Below, piece after piece: positions 26,903-35,456 of a stretch of DNA of 64,000 bases (the first letter of the stretch is position 1; every line of letters begins with the position of its first letter). The notes under the pieces are model-generated. The model worked only from the letters and a program-made list of their open reading frames with translations, made no database searches and was not told the DNA's origin. Location of the stretch: NCBI GenBank assembly GCA_041906465.1, contig JAYRJE010000003.1, forward strand, positions 1-64,000. Reading direction: 5' to 3'. The position numbers and the translations under genes are program-made. Source of the stretch: Didemnitutus sp041906465 (GTDB taxonomy: Bacteria > Verrucomicrobiota > Verrucomicrobiia > Opitutales > Opitutaceae).

Positions 26903-26983
26903 GCTCGGGTGATGGAATGGCAGACATGCGGGTCTTAGAAGCCCGTGACGCAAGTCGTGTGGGTTCGAGTCCCACCCCGAGCA
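26903..26983 (+). tRNA. tRNA-Leu (anticodon TAG)
   Basis: The sequence folds as a type II tRNA: acceptor GCTCGGG with CCCGAGC, anticodon stem CGGGT/GCCCG around CTTAGAA with anticodon TAG, an extended variable arm with stem GAC/GTC, and T-arm GGGTTCGAGTCCC. The CCA end is not encoded, in contrast to tRNA-Gln at 667. A stretch of A+T-rich words precedes it. Confidence 0.95.
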
Positions 26984-27089
26984 TTTTCGAAGGACGGGGA
27001 GCGATGGCGGGCGAGCGGATGACCGCGTCGCCCGACCGACGGCGACAATGATGCGGCGAACAGCCGGGATCAGATTCGGGCTTGACGAT

Positions 27090-27120
27090 GATTTGAATAG
27101 CGAGGATTGGAATTCAAATC
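27090..27120 (+). promoter_or_regulatory. MarR operator candidate
   Basis: GATTTGAAT (27090-27098) and ATTCAAATC (27112-27120) form a perfect 9-bp inverted repeat with a 13-base spacer, ending two bases before the marR start codon. A TTGACG that could be a -35 box lies at 27082. Position fits autoregulation of the following operon by its own MarR protein. Confidence 0.65.
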
Positions 27121-27122
27121 AA

Positions 27123-27620
27123 ATGAATGGAGCCGCGAAACTGCTTACGAATCGCATCGTGTCATCGGGTGGGGCGCTGCTGCGGCTCGCCGGCGAGTTG
27201 TTTCGACCGCACGGCATTACCGCGGCGCAGTTCAATGTGCTGAACCTGCTGGTGAGCGCAGACGAGGGGCTTCGCCCTTCCGAACTCGCCAGCCAACTGG
27301 TGGTCGATCCGTCGAGCACAACCTACCTCGTTGATCAGATGGAGGCGAAAGGGTGGCTCAAGCGCACGGACGACCGCACCGATCGTCGCGCCTGGCGCGT
27401 CGTGCTCACCGCGGCAGGTCGAAAGATGCATCAACGAGTGGAGCCCGATTACGCCGCCGCCTTGTGCGAAATGATGCGCGGCATCGACGCCGCGAGCATA
27501 CCCGCGCTGACCAGTGCGCTCACGGAAATCCAGGCGGCGGCCGACGCCGCGGTGCACAAGGTCATCTCGTCCCGCCCGACGCGCCGTCGTTTGCCGCGCT
27601 CGGGGGTTTCGGCCCCATGA
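27123..27620 (+). CDS. MarR-family transcriptional regulator
   Basis: A 165-residue winged-helix protein: helix-turn-helix LRPSELASQLVVDPSSTTYLVDQMEAKGWL and wing RTDDRTDRRAWRVVLTAAG with the conserved DxRxxR pattern. MarR proteins are dimeric repressors relieved by small phenolic or lipidic ligands. The ATG at 27123 is chosen because homology starts at LLTNRI and the palindrome lies just upstream; an upstream start at 27048 would place the palindrome inside the gene. It overlaps the next gene by ATGA and is first in the six-gene cluster. Confidence 0.9.
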   Translation: MNGAAKLLTNRIVSSGGALLRLAGELFRPHGITAAQFNVLNLLVSADEGLRPSELASQLVVDPSSTTYLVDQMEAKGWLKRTDDRTDRRAWRVVLTAAGRKMHQRVEPDYAAALCEMMRGIDAASIPALTSALTEIQAAADAAVHKVISSRPTRRRLPRSGVSAP

Positions 27621-28561
27621 AACTGCTGATCACCGGCGCCTCTGGCTTCGTCGGTGGCGCGCTCTGGCGCACCGCGGTGGGGCGCGGTTGGGAGGTTTGC
27701 GCGACGGGGCGCCGGCCGCGGTCCGATCACGGATACGTTTCGCTCGATCTGGCGCAGCCGTGGAAACTCGATTTCGTGCCCGACGTCGTGGTGCACGCGG
27801 CTGCGCGCTCGTCGCCGTGGGGAACGCGCTCGGATTTCGAGGCGCAAAACGTGACAGCAACGCAGCGCGTGGTGGATTTCTGCGAACAGCATGGGCGGCC
27901 ATTGCTGGTGCACGTTTCGACGAGTGCGGTGATGTATCGCAACGAACACCAACTCGGCCTCGACGAGGATTCGCCGCTGCCGGAGCAACCCATCAATGTC
28001 TATGCGGCCACGAAGCTCGCGGCGGAGCGTGTCGTGCAGAATTACCACGGCGCTTGGTGCATCGTGCGGCCACGCGGGGTTTTTGGACCCGGCGACACGG
28101 TGGTATTCCCGCGCATCCTGCGCGCCGCGCGTGCGGGGCGGCTGCCGCTGATCGAGTCGCGCGAGACCGTCCTCGCAGACCTGATCTACATCGACTCGCT
28201 CGTCGAATACCTGCTGCGGGTCATCGAGCAACGTCGGACCGGACTCTATTTCGTGACCAACAATCACCCCGTGCCCGTGCTCGAATTCGTGACGGATGTG
28301 CTCGCGCGTCTCGGATTGCCGACGCCGACACGGCGTGTGCCGGTGGGGCGCGCGCTGCTGCTCGCGGGCATCGTGGAGAATCTCTACGCGTGCCTGCCGT
28401 TTCTGGGCGAGCCGCCGGTGACGCGGTTTGGCGTCAGCGTGTTCGCCTACTCAAAGACCTTCAACGTGGCCAAAGCGCTGCGCGATCTTGGGCCACCGGC
28501 GGTTACACTCGAGGAAGGCGTCGAGCGCTTCGTGGCGTGGCAAAGAGGACAACCGACATGA
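27617..28561 (+). CDS. NAD(P)-dependent epimerase/dehydrogenase, 3beta-HSD/OleD-like
   Basis: The 314-residue extended short-chain dehydrogenase has the Rossmann motif TGASGFVGG near the N-terminus, catalytic YAATK, and RPRGVFGPGD. The C-terminal region GEPPVTRFGVSVFAYSKTFN followed by KALRDLG recalls 3beta-hydroxysteroid dehydrogenase and OleD, which reduces 2-alkyl-3-oxoalkanoates made by a thiolase. A KAS III gene two genes further makes reduction of a beta-keto lipid a sensible guess. It overlaps both neighbours by ATGA. The fold and cofactor are well supported; the substrate is inferred. Confidence 0.85.
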   Translation: MKLLITGASGFVGGALWRTAVGRGWEVCATGRRPRSDHGYVSLDLAQPWKLDFVPDVVVHAAARSSPWGTRSDFEAQNVTATQRVVDFCEQHGRPLLVHVSTSAVMYRNEHQLGLDEDSPLPEQPINVYAATKLAAERVVQNYHGAWCIVRPRGVFGPGDTVVFPRILRAARAGRLPLIESRETVLADLIYIDSLVEYLLRVIEQRRTGLYFVTNNHPVPVLEFVTDVLARLGLPTPTRRVPVGRALLLAGIVENLYACLPFLGEPPVTRFGVSVFAYSKTFNVAKALRDLGPPAVTLEEGVERFVAWQRGQPT

Positions 28562-29706
28562 GCACCGCGTTCGTTCTCGCCGGAATTTTTCTGGCGCAAC
28601 TGCTCACGAAGGCATGGCTCGCTTTGCGGCTCCGACACCGCGAGCCCGTGCCGCCCTCCCGCGATTTGCGCGAGCTGACGGTCATTCAACCGGTCGTCAG
28701 CGGCGATCCCGAACTCGAACGAATTCTGCGCGACGATCGCGCGACGCTGCCGGGCGCGACGTTTGTCTGGATACCCGATCGCGCGGATGTCGCCGCGATG
28801 GAGCTGTGTCGGCGGATTGCGGACGAATTTCGGTCCGAGTCGATTCACGTTCTCGCAACCGAGGAGCCGCCGCCGGGCTGCAATCCGAAGATGTGGAAGC
28901 AGCACCTCGCGCTGCCGCTGGTGCGCACGCGCTGGGTGGCGGTGATCGACGACGACACGCGCGTGACGCGTCGCGGGGTGGAGCAGTTGATCGCCGGCGT
29001 CGAAGCCGGCGCGATGCTCGCGACGGGTTTGCCGTGCTACGTGCCGGCACGCGGATTCTGGAGCGGCCTCGTGACGGAATTCGTGAATTCCGCCGCGAGC
29101 CTCACGTATCTGCCGGCAGCCGCTGTGGCCGATCCGGTTTCGATCAACGGCATGTGCTATCTCCTGCGCGCGGACGACGTGCGGCGGCACGCGTTGTTCG
29201 ATCACTTGCGCGTGGTGACCGACGATCTCGGCGTGGCCCGCGCGGTGCGCGCGACCGGCGGGCGCATCGTGCAGACAACGCAGCCGCAATTTATCAGCAC
29301 GACCGTGCACTCGACCCAGCATTTCGCGCGATTGATGCATCGCTGGTTCGTGTTCATCCGCGTGCTGCTTCAGCGTGAGTCGCTCGCGACGCGGGGGCGC
29401 TTGCTCGCGGCGCTGGCGCTGCCGTCGCTTTGTCTGTGGGGCGCGCTCGGATTGGCGTGGTGGAACGAGACGCCGACGATCGCGGTGCTCTTTACCGCGA
29501 CGTTGCTCGTGGCACGTTCCCTCGTGATTGCCGTGGTGAATCGCGCGCTCACCGGAGCGGCGCGCCATCGGCCGCTGGCTTCATTGGCAATGGAGGCGTC
29601 GCAACTGGGCTTTCTGCTCGGTGCGTGGGTGCGGCCGGTGATTTGGTGGCGGCGGCGGAAAATCCGCGTCCGCGCCTACGACGATTTCGATTATCTTTCC
29701 CCATGA
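28558..29706 (+). CDS. GT21-like (ceramide glucosyltransferase-like) membrane glycosyltransferase
   Basis: The 382-residue protein has an N-terminal membrane helix, a GT-A domain and two or three C-terminal helices (about 275-345). Motifs fit family 21: GCNPKMWKQHLALPL, the metal-binding IDDDTRV, DDLGVARAV as third aspartate motif, and HRWFVF in the place of the (Q/R)xxRW motif. GT21 enzymes glucosylate ceramide; bacterial relatives include HpnI of hopanoid synthesis. No hopanoid genes are present. A lipid acceptor made by the neighbouring KAS III and dehydrogenase is plausible. ATGA overlaps on both sides. Confidence 0.82.
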   Translation: MSTAFVLAGIFLAQLLTKAWLALRLRHREPVPPSRDLRELTVIQPVVSGDPELERILRDDRATLPGATFVWIPDRADVAAMELCRRIADEFRSESIHVLATEEPPPGCNPKMWKQHLALPLVRTRWVAVIDDDTRVTRRGVEQLIAGVEAGAMLATGLPCYVPARGFWSGLVTEFVNSAASLTYLPAAAVADPVSINGMCYLLRADDVRRHALFDHLRVVTDDLGVARAVRATGGRIVQTTQPQFISTTVHSTQHFARLMHRWFVFIRVLLQRESLATRGRLLAALALPSLCLWGALGLAWWNETPTIAVLFTATLLVARSLVIAVVNRALTGAARHRPLASLAMEASQLGFLLGAWVRPVIWWRRRKIRVRAYDDFDYLSP

Positions 29707-30683
29707 AACAGCACTTCACCCTCATCGGCTCGGCACGAGCGTTGCCGGAGCGCGTGGTCACGGCGGCGGAGCTCGATCGTGAGCTCGCCCTCGAGACGGG
29801 CTGGACGGCGCAGCATACGGGTGTGCTGGAACGCCGGCGCGCTGCCAGTCCGGCCGAGATGGAGGCGCTCGCACGTCATGTGTGCGGAGCAGCGCTGCGC
29901 GACGCGGGCGTGCGGTTGCGCGACATCGATTTGATCGTCGATGCGAGCTTGTCGCTCCAGCAACCAATCCCGTGCAACGCGGCGCGGCTGCAACTCCTGC
30001 TTGGGCCCGAGGCGGCGGGAATCCCGTGCATCGATGTGCACGCGAGCTGTCTTGGTTTCATCGCGGCGCTCAACACTGTGAACGGCCTCTTTTCGGTCGG
30101 CGCGGCGCGGCGTGCCTTGATCGTGTGCGTGGAGTCGCCGCTCTTCGGCGTCAACTGGCGCGAGCCGGAAAGCGCCTGCTTGATGGGGGACGGGGCGTCG
30201 GCAGTGGTGCTCGCGGCAGAGGAGCGCGCGACACCGTGCTGCATCCGGATGGAGACGTTCGCGGAGGGATTTCATCTCTGCGAAGTGAAGGGCGGCGGCC
30301 ATCGTCAGCCACCGATGGATTTCGATGAGGCGAGGCGAGGCGATTACCTTTTCCACATGGACGGCAAGGCAGTGCACCATCTCGCGAGCAAGCGACTGCC
30401 GCCGTTCCTGCGCCGCGTGCTCGAGGAAACTGGCCAATCGCTCGCCGCGCTCGACGTCGTGCCGCACCAGGCATCGGGACCGGCGCTCGAGCTCATGCGC
30501 CGGCGACTCGGCGTCGCGTCCGAGCGGTTTCACGTTACCATCGCCGAGCATGGCAATCTCGTGGCTGCGGGCATTCCTTACGTGCTCGACGGCGTGCGGC
30601 GGCGGCGGCCGCGCGGCGCGCCGGTGCTGCTGCTCGGCACGGCCGCAGGCTACACGCAAGCGGCGGCGCTCTTTTCGCTATGA
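29703..30683 (+). CDS. 3-oxoacyl-ACP synthase III-like condensing enzyme
   Basis: The 326-residue thiolase-fold enzyme keeps the KAS III triad: Cys116 in VHASCLGF, His255 in VPHQASGPALE and Asn285 in EHGNLVAAG, plus the GDGASAVVL turn and C-terminal LLLGTAAGYT. FabH starts fatty acid synthesis, while relatives make beta-lactones, resorcinols, quinolones or long-chain ketones. It is not beside other fab genes but between a glycosyltransferase and a metallo-hydrolase, so a specialised product is likely. Overlaps both neighbours by ATGA. Confidence 0.88.
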   Translation: MKQHFTLIGSARALPERVVTAAELDRELALETGWTAQHTGVLERRRAASPAEMEALARHVCGAALRDAGVRLRDIDLIVDASLSLQQPIPCNAARLQLLLGPEAAGIPCIDVHASCLGFIAALNTVNGLFSVGAARRALIVCVESPLFGVNWREPESACLMGDGASAVVLAAEERATPCCIRMETFAEGFHLCEVKGGGHRQPPMDFDEARRGDYLFHMDGKAVHHLASKRLPPFLRRVLEETGQSLAALDVVPHQASGPALELMRRRLGVASERFHVTIAEHGNLVAAGIPYVLDGVRRRRPRGAPVLLLGTAAGYTQAAALFSL

Positions 30684-31516
30684 TCGCCGAAGTCCGCGCG
30701 TTCGAGGGCGGCTACTGTCGGCATCTGATGGCGACGATTGATGGGCGGACGTGGCGCGTCGTGAAATTTCAGGCGGTGTTTCTCGCGCTGCGCCACGCGC
30801 GCGAAGGCTGGGTCGTCGTCGATACCGCTTACGGCGAACGTTTTCACGAGGCGACGCGCGCGTGGCCGTTTCGCCTCTATCGCTGGGCAACACCGGTGCA
30901 TCCGGCGGGGCGCACCTCGGCGTTGCTCGCGGCGGCGGGGATCGATCCCGCCGCGGTGCGGCACGTGATTGTGACGCATTTTCACGCCGACCATATCGGC
31001 GGGCTCGCGGAGTTTCCGCAGGCGCGCATTCATTTTCGGCGCGAGGCGTTGGCGGCGCTGCGGGAGCTGCCGCCGTTCCGGCAAGTGCGGGCGGCGTTCC
31101 TGCCGGCGCTCGTGCCGGCGGATCTCGAGGCGCGAGCGAATGCGATCGCGGCGGAGGCGTTCACGCCGCGCGCAGGGTTGCCGTTCCCGCAATACGATTT
31201 GTTCGGCGACGGCTCGATCGCGCTGGTCGATTTGCCGGGTCACGCGCCGGGGCAGGTTGGGCTGGAGTTCGGCTCGGCGCGCGGGCGGGAACTTTACGTC
31301 GCGGATGCTTATTGGCGGCGTTGTCAGATCGAGAGCCGCGTCGATCCGACGGCGTTGGCGATGACGGTGCAGTGGGACGCGGCGGCGTATCGCCGGACGG
31401 TGACGGAGCTGCGCGAACTTGCCGGACGCGGCACGCACCACCTCACGGCCTGTCACGACGACCGCGTAGCGGCGGAACTCAACGCGATCGGCACCGACCG
31501 CGCCGTGGAAGCATGA
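30680..31516 (+). CDS. metallo-beta-lactamase-fold hydrolase
   Basis: The 278-residue protein has the metal-site motif HFHADH (His100 to His105) plus a further ligand region LPGHAPGQVGLEFG and Asp in YVADAYW. There is no signal peptide. Members of this fold act as lactonases, thioesterases, phosphodiesterases and more. In this cluster a thioesterase or lactonase acting on the condensing-enzyme product is reasonable, but the sequence does not settle it. ATGA overlaps at both ends show coupled translation. Confidence 0.85.
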   Translation: MIAEVRAFEGGYCRHLMATIDGRTWRVVKFQAVFLALRHAREGWVVVDTAYGERFHEATRAWPFRLYRWATPVHPAGRTSALLAAAGIDPAAVRHVIVTHFHADHIGGLAEFPQARIHFRREALAALRELPPFRQVRAAFLPALVPADLEARANAIAAEAFTPRAGLPFPQYDLFGDGSIALVDLPGHAPGQVGLEFGSARGRELYVADAYWRRCQIESRVDPTALAMTVQWDAAAYRRTVTELRELAGRGTHHLTACHDDRVAAELNAIGTDRAVEA

Positions 31517-32127
31517 GCGCGTCCGAGTTTTGGCGACGGATGTGGCTGGGCGCGGCGGTGGCCGTGGTGGCGACCTTCGCGTATCGCACGACGCAATTTC
31601 TCACCTTCGAACGCGCGGCGGTGCGCGACGAGTGTTGGACGTGGACTTGGCTGCCGTTTCACGCGGGCTGGCTGTGGCCTTACGTTTCGATGTTCGTGAT
31701 CGTGGGGCTGCCGTGGTTTTTGCTGCCGGAGTGGCGGCAGGTGCGGCGGTTCGCGTTTTGCTTGCTCGGCATGGCGGCGGTCGGGTGGGTGACATTTTGG
31801 CTGCATCCGACGGCGTGTGCGCGGCCCATCGTGGCGGAACCGACGTGGAGCTACGCGCTGCTTTTGGCGCTCGATCGTCCCAACAACTGCCTGCCGTGTC
31901 TGCATTCAGCGATGGCGTTGTTGGCGGCGGGAGTCCTCGCACTCGACGCACCGGCGTTTCGCTCGCGGATCGCGCGCGTGGCGCTGGCGATCTGGTGCAC
32001 GTTGATTTCGGTGTCGATCGTGGGGCTGCGTCAGCACACGGACATCGACACGTTCGTCGGCCTGATTTTGGGAGCGCTGGCTTGCGTGATTTTCCGGTGG
32101 CGCGCGGGCGCGGCCGTCCGCGCGTAG
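31513..32127 (+). CDS. PAP2-superfamily membrane phosphatase/transferase
   Basis: The 204-residue membrane protein has five or six hydrophobic segments. PAP2-type motifs are degenerate but recognisable: CLPCLHSAMALLAAG has the PSxH-like His, and GLRQHTDIDTFVG has the RxxxD-like His/Asp site. This arrangement is close to the inositol-phosphotransferase (AUR1-like) branch, which moves head groups onto ceramides, as well as to lipid phosphatases. It ends the six-gene run and overlaps the hydrolase by ATGA. Its presence strengthens the idea of a lipid-modifying pathway. Confidence 0.75.
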   Translation: MSASEFWRRMWLGAAVAVVATFAYRTTQFLTFERAAVRDECWTWTWLPFHAGWLWPYVSMFVIVGLPWFLLPEWRQVRRFAFCLLGMAAVGWVTFWLHPTACARPIVAEPTWSYALLLALDRPNNCLPCLHSAMALLAAGVLALDAPAFRSRIARVALAIWCTLISVSIVGLRQHTDIDTFVGLILGALACVIFRWRAGAAVRA

Positions 32128-32212
32128 ATGGAAACTCTTGTTTCGCCTGCGGGTATCTAGAACAGGCGCGCTTCTTGACTCGGGGGCGGAGGTCGCGGCT
32201 AGTGGGCAGCGC

Positions 32213-33445
32213 ATGAGTCCACGCCCGACGCACGCTGCGAGTAACGTGCCCGATCGATCCGCCGCCCACGAAACCGTGATGAACGTTTTGTTCGCGCTGA
32301 GTCTCGCGCATCTGCTGAACGACACGTTCCAAGCGATGCTGCCCGCGCTTTATCCGCTGCTGAAGGACTCGCATCACCTGACGTTCACGCAGATCGGTCT
32401 GATCACGCTGACCTACCAGCTCACGGGTTCGCTGCTCCAGCCGATCGTCGGCTACTACACCGACCGGCGACCGAAGCCGTATTCATTGCCCGTCGGCATG
32501 AGCTTCACGCTGGGCGGCATGGCGCTGCTGTCGCAGGCACACACGTTCTGGTGGCTGGTGCTTGCGGCGGGTTGCATGGGCGTGGGATCGGCGGTGTTTC
32601 ACCCGGAGGCGTCGCGGGTCGCGCGCATGGCGTCGGGCGGGCGGCACGGTTTCGCGCAGTCGCTCTTCCAGGTTGGTGGCAATTTCGGCACCTCGCTTGG
32701 GCCGCTGCTGGCGGCGGCGATCATCATCCCGCGCGGTCAGGCGCATGTGCTGTGGCTCACGCTGCTCGCCCTCGGCGGCATCGTGCTGCTGACGCGGATC
32801 GGCGCGTGGTATCAGGCGAACCTGCATCGGCTGAAGCCGCGGCCCACCACGCACGGGGATTTCGTGCCGATCAAGCTGAGTCGCGGCAAAGTGGCGTGGG
32901 CGCTCGCGGTGCTCGTCGCGCTGATTTTCTCGAAATATTTCTACCTCATCAGCCTGACGAACTACTACACGTTCTACCTGATCGGGAAGTTCGGCGTCTC
33001 GGTGCAGGCGTCGCAGGTTTACCTGTTTGTGTTCCTGTTCGCGGTGGCGGCGGGCACGATCATCGGCGGGCCGGTGGGCGATCGCATCGGACGCAAGCGC
33101 GTGATCTGGATCTCCATCCTCGGCGTGGCGCCGTTCTCGCTGGCGCTGCCGCACGTGGGCCTCGCGGGGACGGTCGCGTTGAGTGTGCTTATCGGTCTGA
33201 TCCTCGCGTCGGCGTTCTCGGCGATCCTCGTTTACGCGCAGGAACTCGTGCCGGGCAACGTGGGCTTGGTCGCGGGTCTGTTCTTTGGGCTCGCGTTCGG
33301 CGCGGCGGGCCTTGGCTCGGCGTTGCTTGGACACCTCGCGGATCACACGAGCATCGCCACGGTATTCGACCTTGCGGCGTGGTTTCCGTTGATCGGTCTG
33401 CTCACGACTTTCTTGCCGGAGGTCGAAGTGCGACGGGGAAAGTAG
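32213..33445 (+). CDS. MFS transporter, fosmidomycin-resistance (Fsr)-like
   Basis: The 410-residue protein has twelve predicted helices and MFS loop motifs GYYTDRRPKPY (between helices 2 and 3) and GDRIGRKRVIW (between helices 8 and 9). The N-terminal LSLAHLLNDTFQAMLPALYPLL, followed by LTYQLTGSLLQP and GSAVFHPEASRVAR, is characteristic of the Fsr group of drug efflux pumps. The ATG at 32213 is chosen because the upstream frame (from 32138) has no membrane character. It is 86 bases after the lipid cluster and may be its export partner or independent. Confidence 0.88.
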   Translation: MSPRPTHAASNVPDRSAAHETVMNVLFALSLAHLLNDTFQAMLPALYPLLKDSHHLTFTQIGLITLTYQLTGSLLQPIVGYYTDRRPKPYSLPVGMSFTLGGMALLSQAHTFWWLVLAAGCMGVGSAVFHPEASRVARMASGGRHGFAQSLFQVGGNFGTSLGPLLAAAIIIPRGQAHVLWLTLLALGGIVLLTRIGAWYQANLHRLKPRPTTHGDFVPIKLSRGKVAWALAVLVALIFSKYFYLISLTNYYTFYLIGKFGVSVQASQVYLFVFLFAVAAGTIIGGPVGDRIGRKRVIWISILGVAPFSLALPHVGLAGTVALSVLIGLILASAFSAILVYAQELVPGNVGLVAGLFFGLAFGAAGLGSALLGHLADHTSIATVFDLAAWFPLIGLLTTFLPEVEVRRGK

Positions 33446-33566
33446 TGCGCGGAGACGCGCGCGTGTCGGAAGGAGAATCTCCCGCCGCGGACAGTTCGCG
33501 CGCGATGCTTTTACGTGGCGAATCAACGCGCGGGTCGGACAATGGCGCGCAACCCCTCTTCACCCC

Positions 33567-34949
33567 ATGAAAACTCGCGCTCTGTTGTTGGCCGCCGGTC
33601 TGGCGGCGTTGCTGTTCATGCCGTGCCTCGCGTCGGCAAAAATCGGTGATCGTTTTCCCTCCGAGAAGAAGGTCGTGATCGATCCGGTCACGGGCGTGCC
33701 GCTGACGTTTTTGACCAGCACGCCGGCGGGCGACTCGAAGATTTATCCGACGCACCGGCAGTGGACCGCCGACAGCAAGTGGGTCGTGTTCCGCTCGAAC
33801 CGCGTGCGCGGCGAGGCGATGGCGGCGAACGAGGAAACGGGCGACCTCGTGCAAGTGACCGAGGGCGGCTACCTCGGCATGATCTGCCTCGCGCAGCACT
33901 CGATGAAGATGTATTTCTTCCGGCCCGAAGGCGGCATGCCGCTCCCGCCGGAACGGCGTGAAGGCGAGCCACGTCCGGGGCCCCGCGGTCCGATGCGTCC
34001 GTCGCAGCTGATCGAGGTCGATCTCGCGAAACTCTTTGCCGACAGCGCGGCCGGTCGCGTGACGAAGGCGTCCGACTACGAGCGCGTGTGCGGCACGATT
34101 CCGCTGGAGTGGGGCGCGGGTGGCGATCTCGCGATCGATGCCGACGAGCAGATGGCTTACTTCCGTGTGGCGAAGGAAGAGGCGGCGAAGCACCTGCCGG
34201 CTGACACGAAAATCGAAGCGAACTTCGGGCCGCGCAACATGGGCGCGGGGCCGACCGGTCTCGGGCGAATGAATCTGGAGACGGGCGAGATCGGTTTCAT
34301 CGTCGCGGTGCCGTTCCAGATCGGTCACGTGCAGACGAATCCGTGGGTGAGCGGCGAGATCGTTTTCTGCTGGGAGACTGGCGGCAAGTCGCCACAGCGC
34401 ACCTGGACGGTGCGCGCGGACGGCACGGGGCTGCGACCGCTGTTCCCCGAAGCGCCGTGGGATTGGGTGACGCATGAGGCGGTGATCACGAAGGACGAAG
34501 TGGCATTCGCGCTCATGGGCCATCGCGCGCCGGGCACGAACGACGCGTGGGGCCCGAGCGGCACGCGCGAACACCCGACCGGTCTCGGCATCGTGAATCT
34601 CCGCACGCGCGAGATGCGCATCGCCGGCCAGACCAAGCGCGGCAGCGGTCTCTGGCACGTCCACGGCTCGCCGGATGGGCGCTGGGCCGTGGGGGATGAT
34701 TTCGGCCGCAACCTTTACCTCATCGATCGCACGAACGATGAGATGATTCTGCTCACCGCCGGCCACAAGGCCACCGCGGCCGACCACGTGCATCCGACGT
34801 TCAGTCCCGATGGCACGCGCATTCAGATTCAGTCGGCGATGCTGTCGGAAGACGGACGCTCCATGAATATCTGCATCGTGCCGGTGCCCGCAGCGCTGCT
34901 GAAGCGCACGTATCCCAAGGCGGCGCCATTGGTGCAGGAGAATCCGTGA
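33567..34949 (+). CDS. secreted beta-propeller protein, oligogalacturonate lyase (PL22)-like
   Basis: The 460-residue protein has a signal peptide (MKTRALLLAAGLAALLFMPC, then ASA) and repeated propeller blades: YPTHRQWTADSKWVVFRS, GHVQTNPWVSGEIVF, HVHGSPDGRWAVGDD and HPTFSPDGTRIQIQS. Histidines in these blades are the sort of metal ligands found in PL22 lyases, which split short oligogalacturonides from pectin breakdown. Most PL22 enzymes are cytoplasmic, whereas this one is exported, so the substrate may differ. It pairs conceptually with the GH53 galactanase at 18553. Confidence 0.7.
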   Translation: MKTRALLLAAGLAALLFMPCLASAKIGDRFPSEKKVVIDPVTGVPLTFLTSTPAGDSKIYPTHRQWTADSKWVVFRSNRVRGEAMAANEETGDLVQVTEGGYLGMICLAQHSMKMYFFRPEGGMPLPPERREGEPRPGPRGPMRPSQLIEVDLAKLFADSAAGRVTKASDYERVCGTIPLEWGAGGDLAIDADEQMAYFRVAKEEAAKHLPADTKIEANFGPRNMGAGPTGLGRMNLETGEIGFIVAVPFQIGHVQTNPWVSGEIVFCWETGGKSPQRTWTVRADGTGLRPLFPEAPWDWVTHEAVITKDEVAFALMGHRAPGTNDAWGPSGTREHPTGLGIVNLRTREMRIAGQTKRGSGLWHVHGSPDGRWAVGDDFGRNLYLIDRTNDEMILLTAGHKATAADHVHPTFSPDGTRIQIQSAMLSEDGRSMNICIVPVPAALLKRTYPKAAPLVQENP

Positions 34950-34975
34950 GGGAGTGCGGGTGAGGGCGCGTTCGC

Positions 34976-34995
34976 GGCGCGGCGGGAGCCGCGCC
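34976..34995. repeat. REP-like palindrome
   Basis: GGCGCGGC (34976-34983) pairs perfectly with GCCGCGCC (34988-34995) around GGGA, followed by CTCC. It lies 27 bases after the PL22-like stop and resembles the palindromes at 10066-10115 and 59450-59471. Confidence 0.6.
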
Positions 34996-35094
34996 CTCCA
35001 TTTGCGCTGACGCACGCATTGACGTCCGCGCACGCCGACGCTCCGCGCCGCGCGCTCTGCACCGAACGCGCGGCGGGGCGTCCTATGGCTAAAC

Positions 35095-35418
35095 TCAGGC
35101 GGCTGCCGAGGCGCCGCTGAACATCCGCAAGATCACGTCGCCGCCCGGTAACTGGGCGAAGAACGCGTCGCGACGCTGTCGGGCCTCGTGGAGGTTGTTC
35201 GTCTTCAGCGAGGCGCGGATGCGCTGCTTGGTGAACGGGTCCGGAAACAGCGTGTAGTGAATGAACCACGTCCCGTTGTTGTTGAAGAGGTGATGATTCG
35301 GCCCGCCCGAGTTCGCCTGCGGGCGAGTCGAGAGGCGGGGGAAGCCCGGATGCACGCGCGGGGCGGATGTCTGGGCTTCGGCGTTCAGGGTAACGACGGG
35401 AGCGGTGGCGGTGTTCAT
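35095..35418 (-). CDS. small unknown protein resembling an integrase arm-binding domain
   Basis: The 107-residue product has a low-complexity first third and then WFIHYTLFPDPFTKQRIRAS with LKTNNLHEARQRRDAFFAQL, a three-strand-plus-helix pattern like the arm-type DNA-binding domain at the front of tyrosine recombinases. No catalytic domain follows, so it is either a stand-alone DNA-binding protein or a remnant. It has no cysteines. An intrinsic terminator sits right before its start codon on the same strand, so it must have its own short leader or be expressed by read-through. Function not known. Confidence 0.55.
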   Translation of the reverse strand: MNTATAPVVTLNAEAQTSAPRVHPGFPRLSTRPQANSGGPNHHLFNNNGTWFIHYTLFPDPFTKQRIRASLKTNNLHEARQRRDAFFAQLPGGDVILRMFSGASAAA

Positions 35419-35422
35419 GGGA

Positions 35423-35456
35423 GAAAAACAAAAAGGCCGCCCTGGATTGGGCGGCC
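35423..35456 (-). terminator. intrinsic terminator on minus strand
   Basis: GGCCGCCC (35435-35442) pairs with GGGCGGCC (35449-35456) around TGGATT. Read leftward, an interrupted U run follows (complement of AAAAACAAAAA at 35424-35434). It would end transcripts from the SF0329-like gene at 35680-36117, and its tail ends only a few bases before the ATG of the 35095-35418 gene. Confidence 0.8.
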
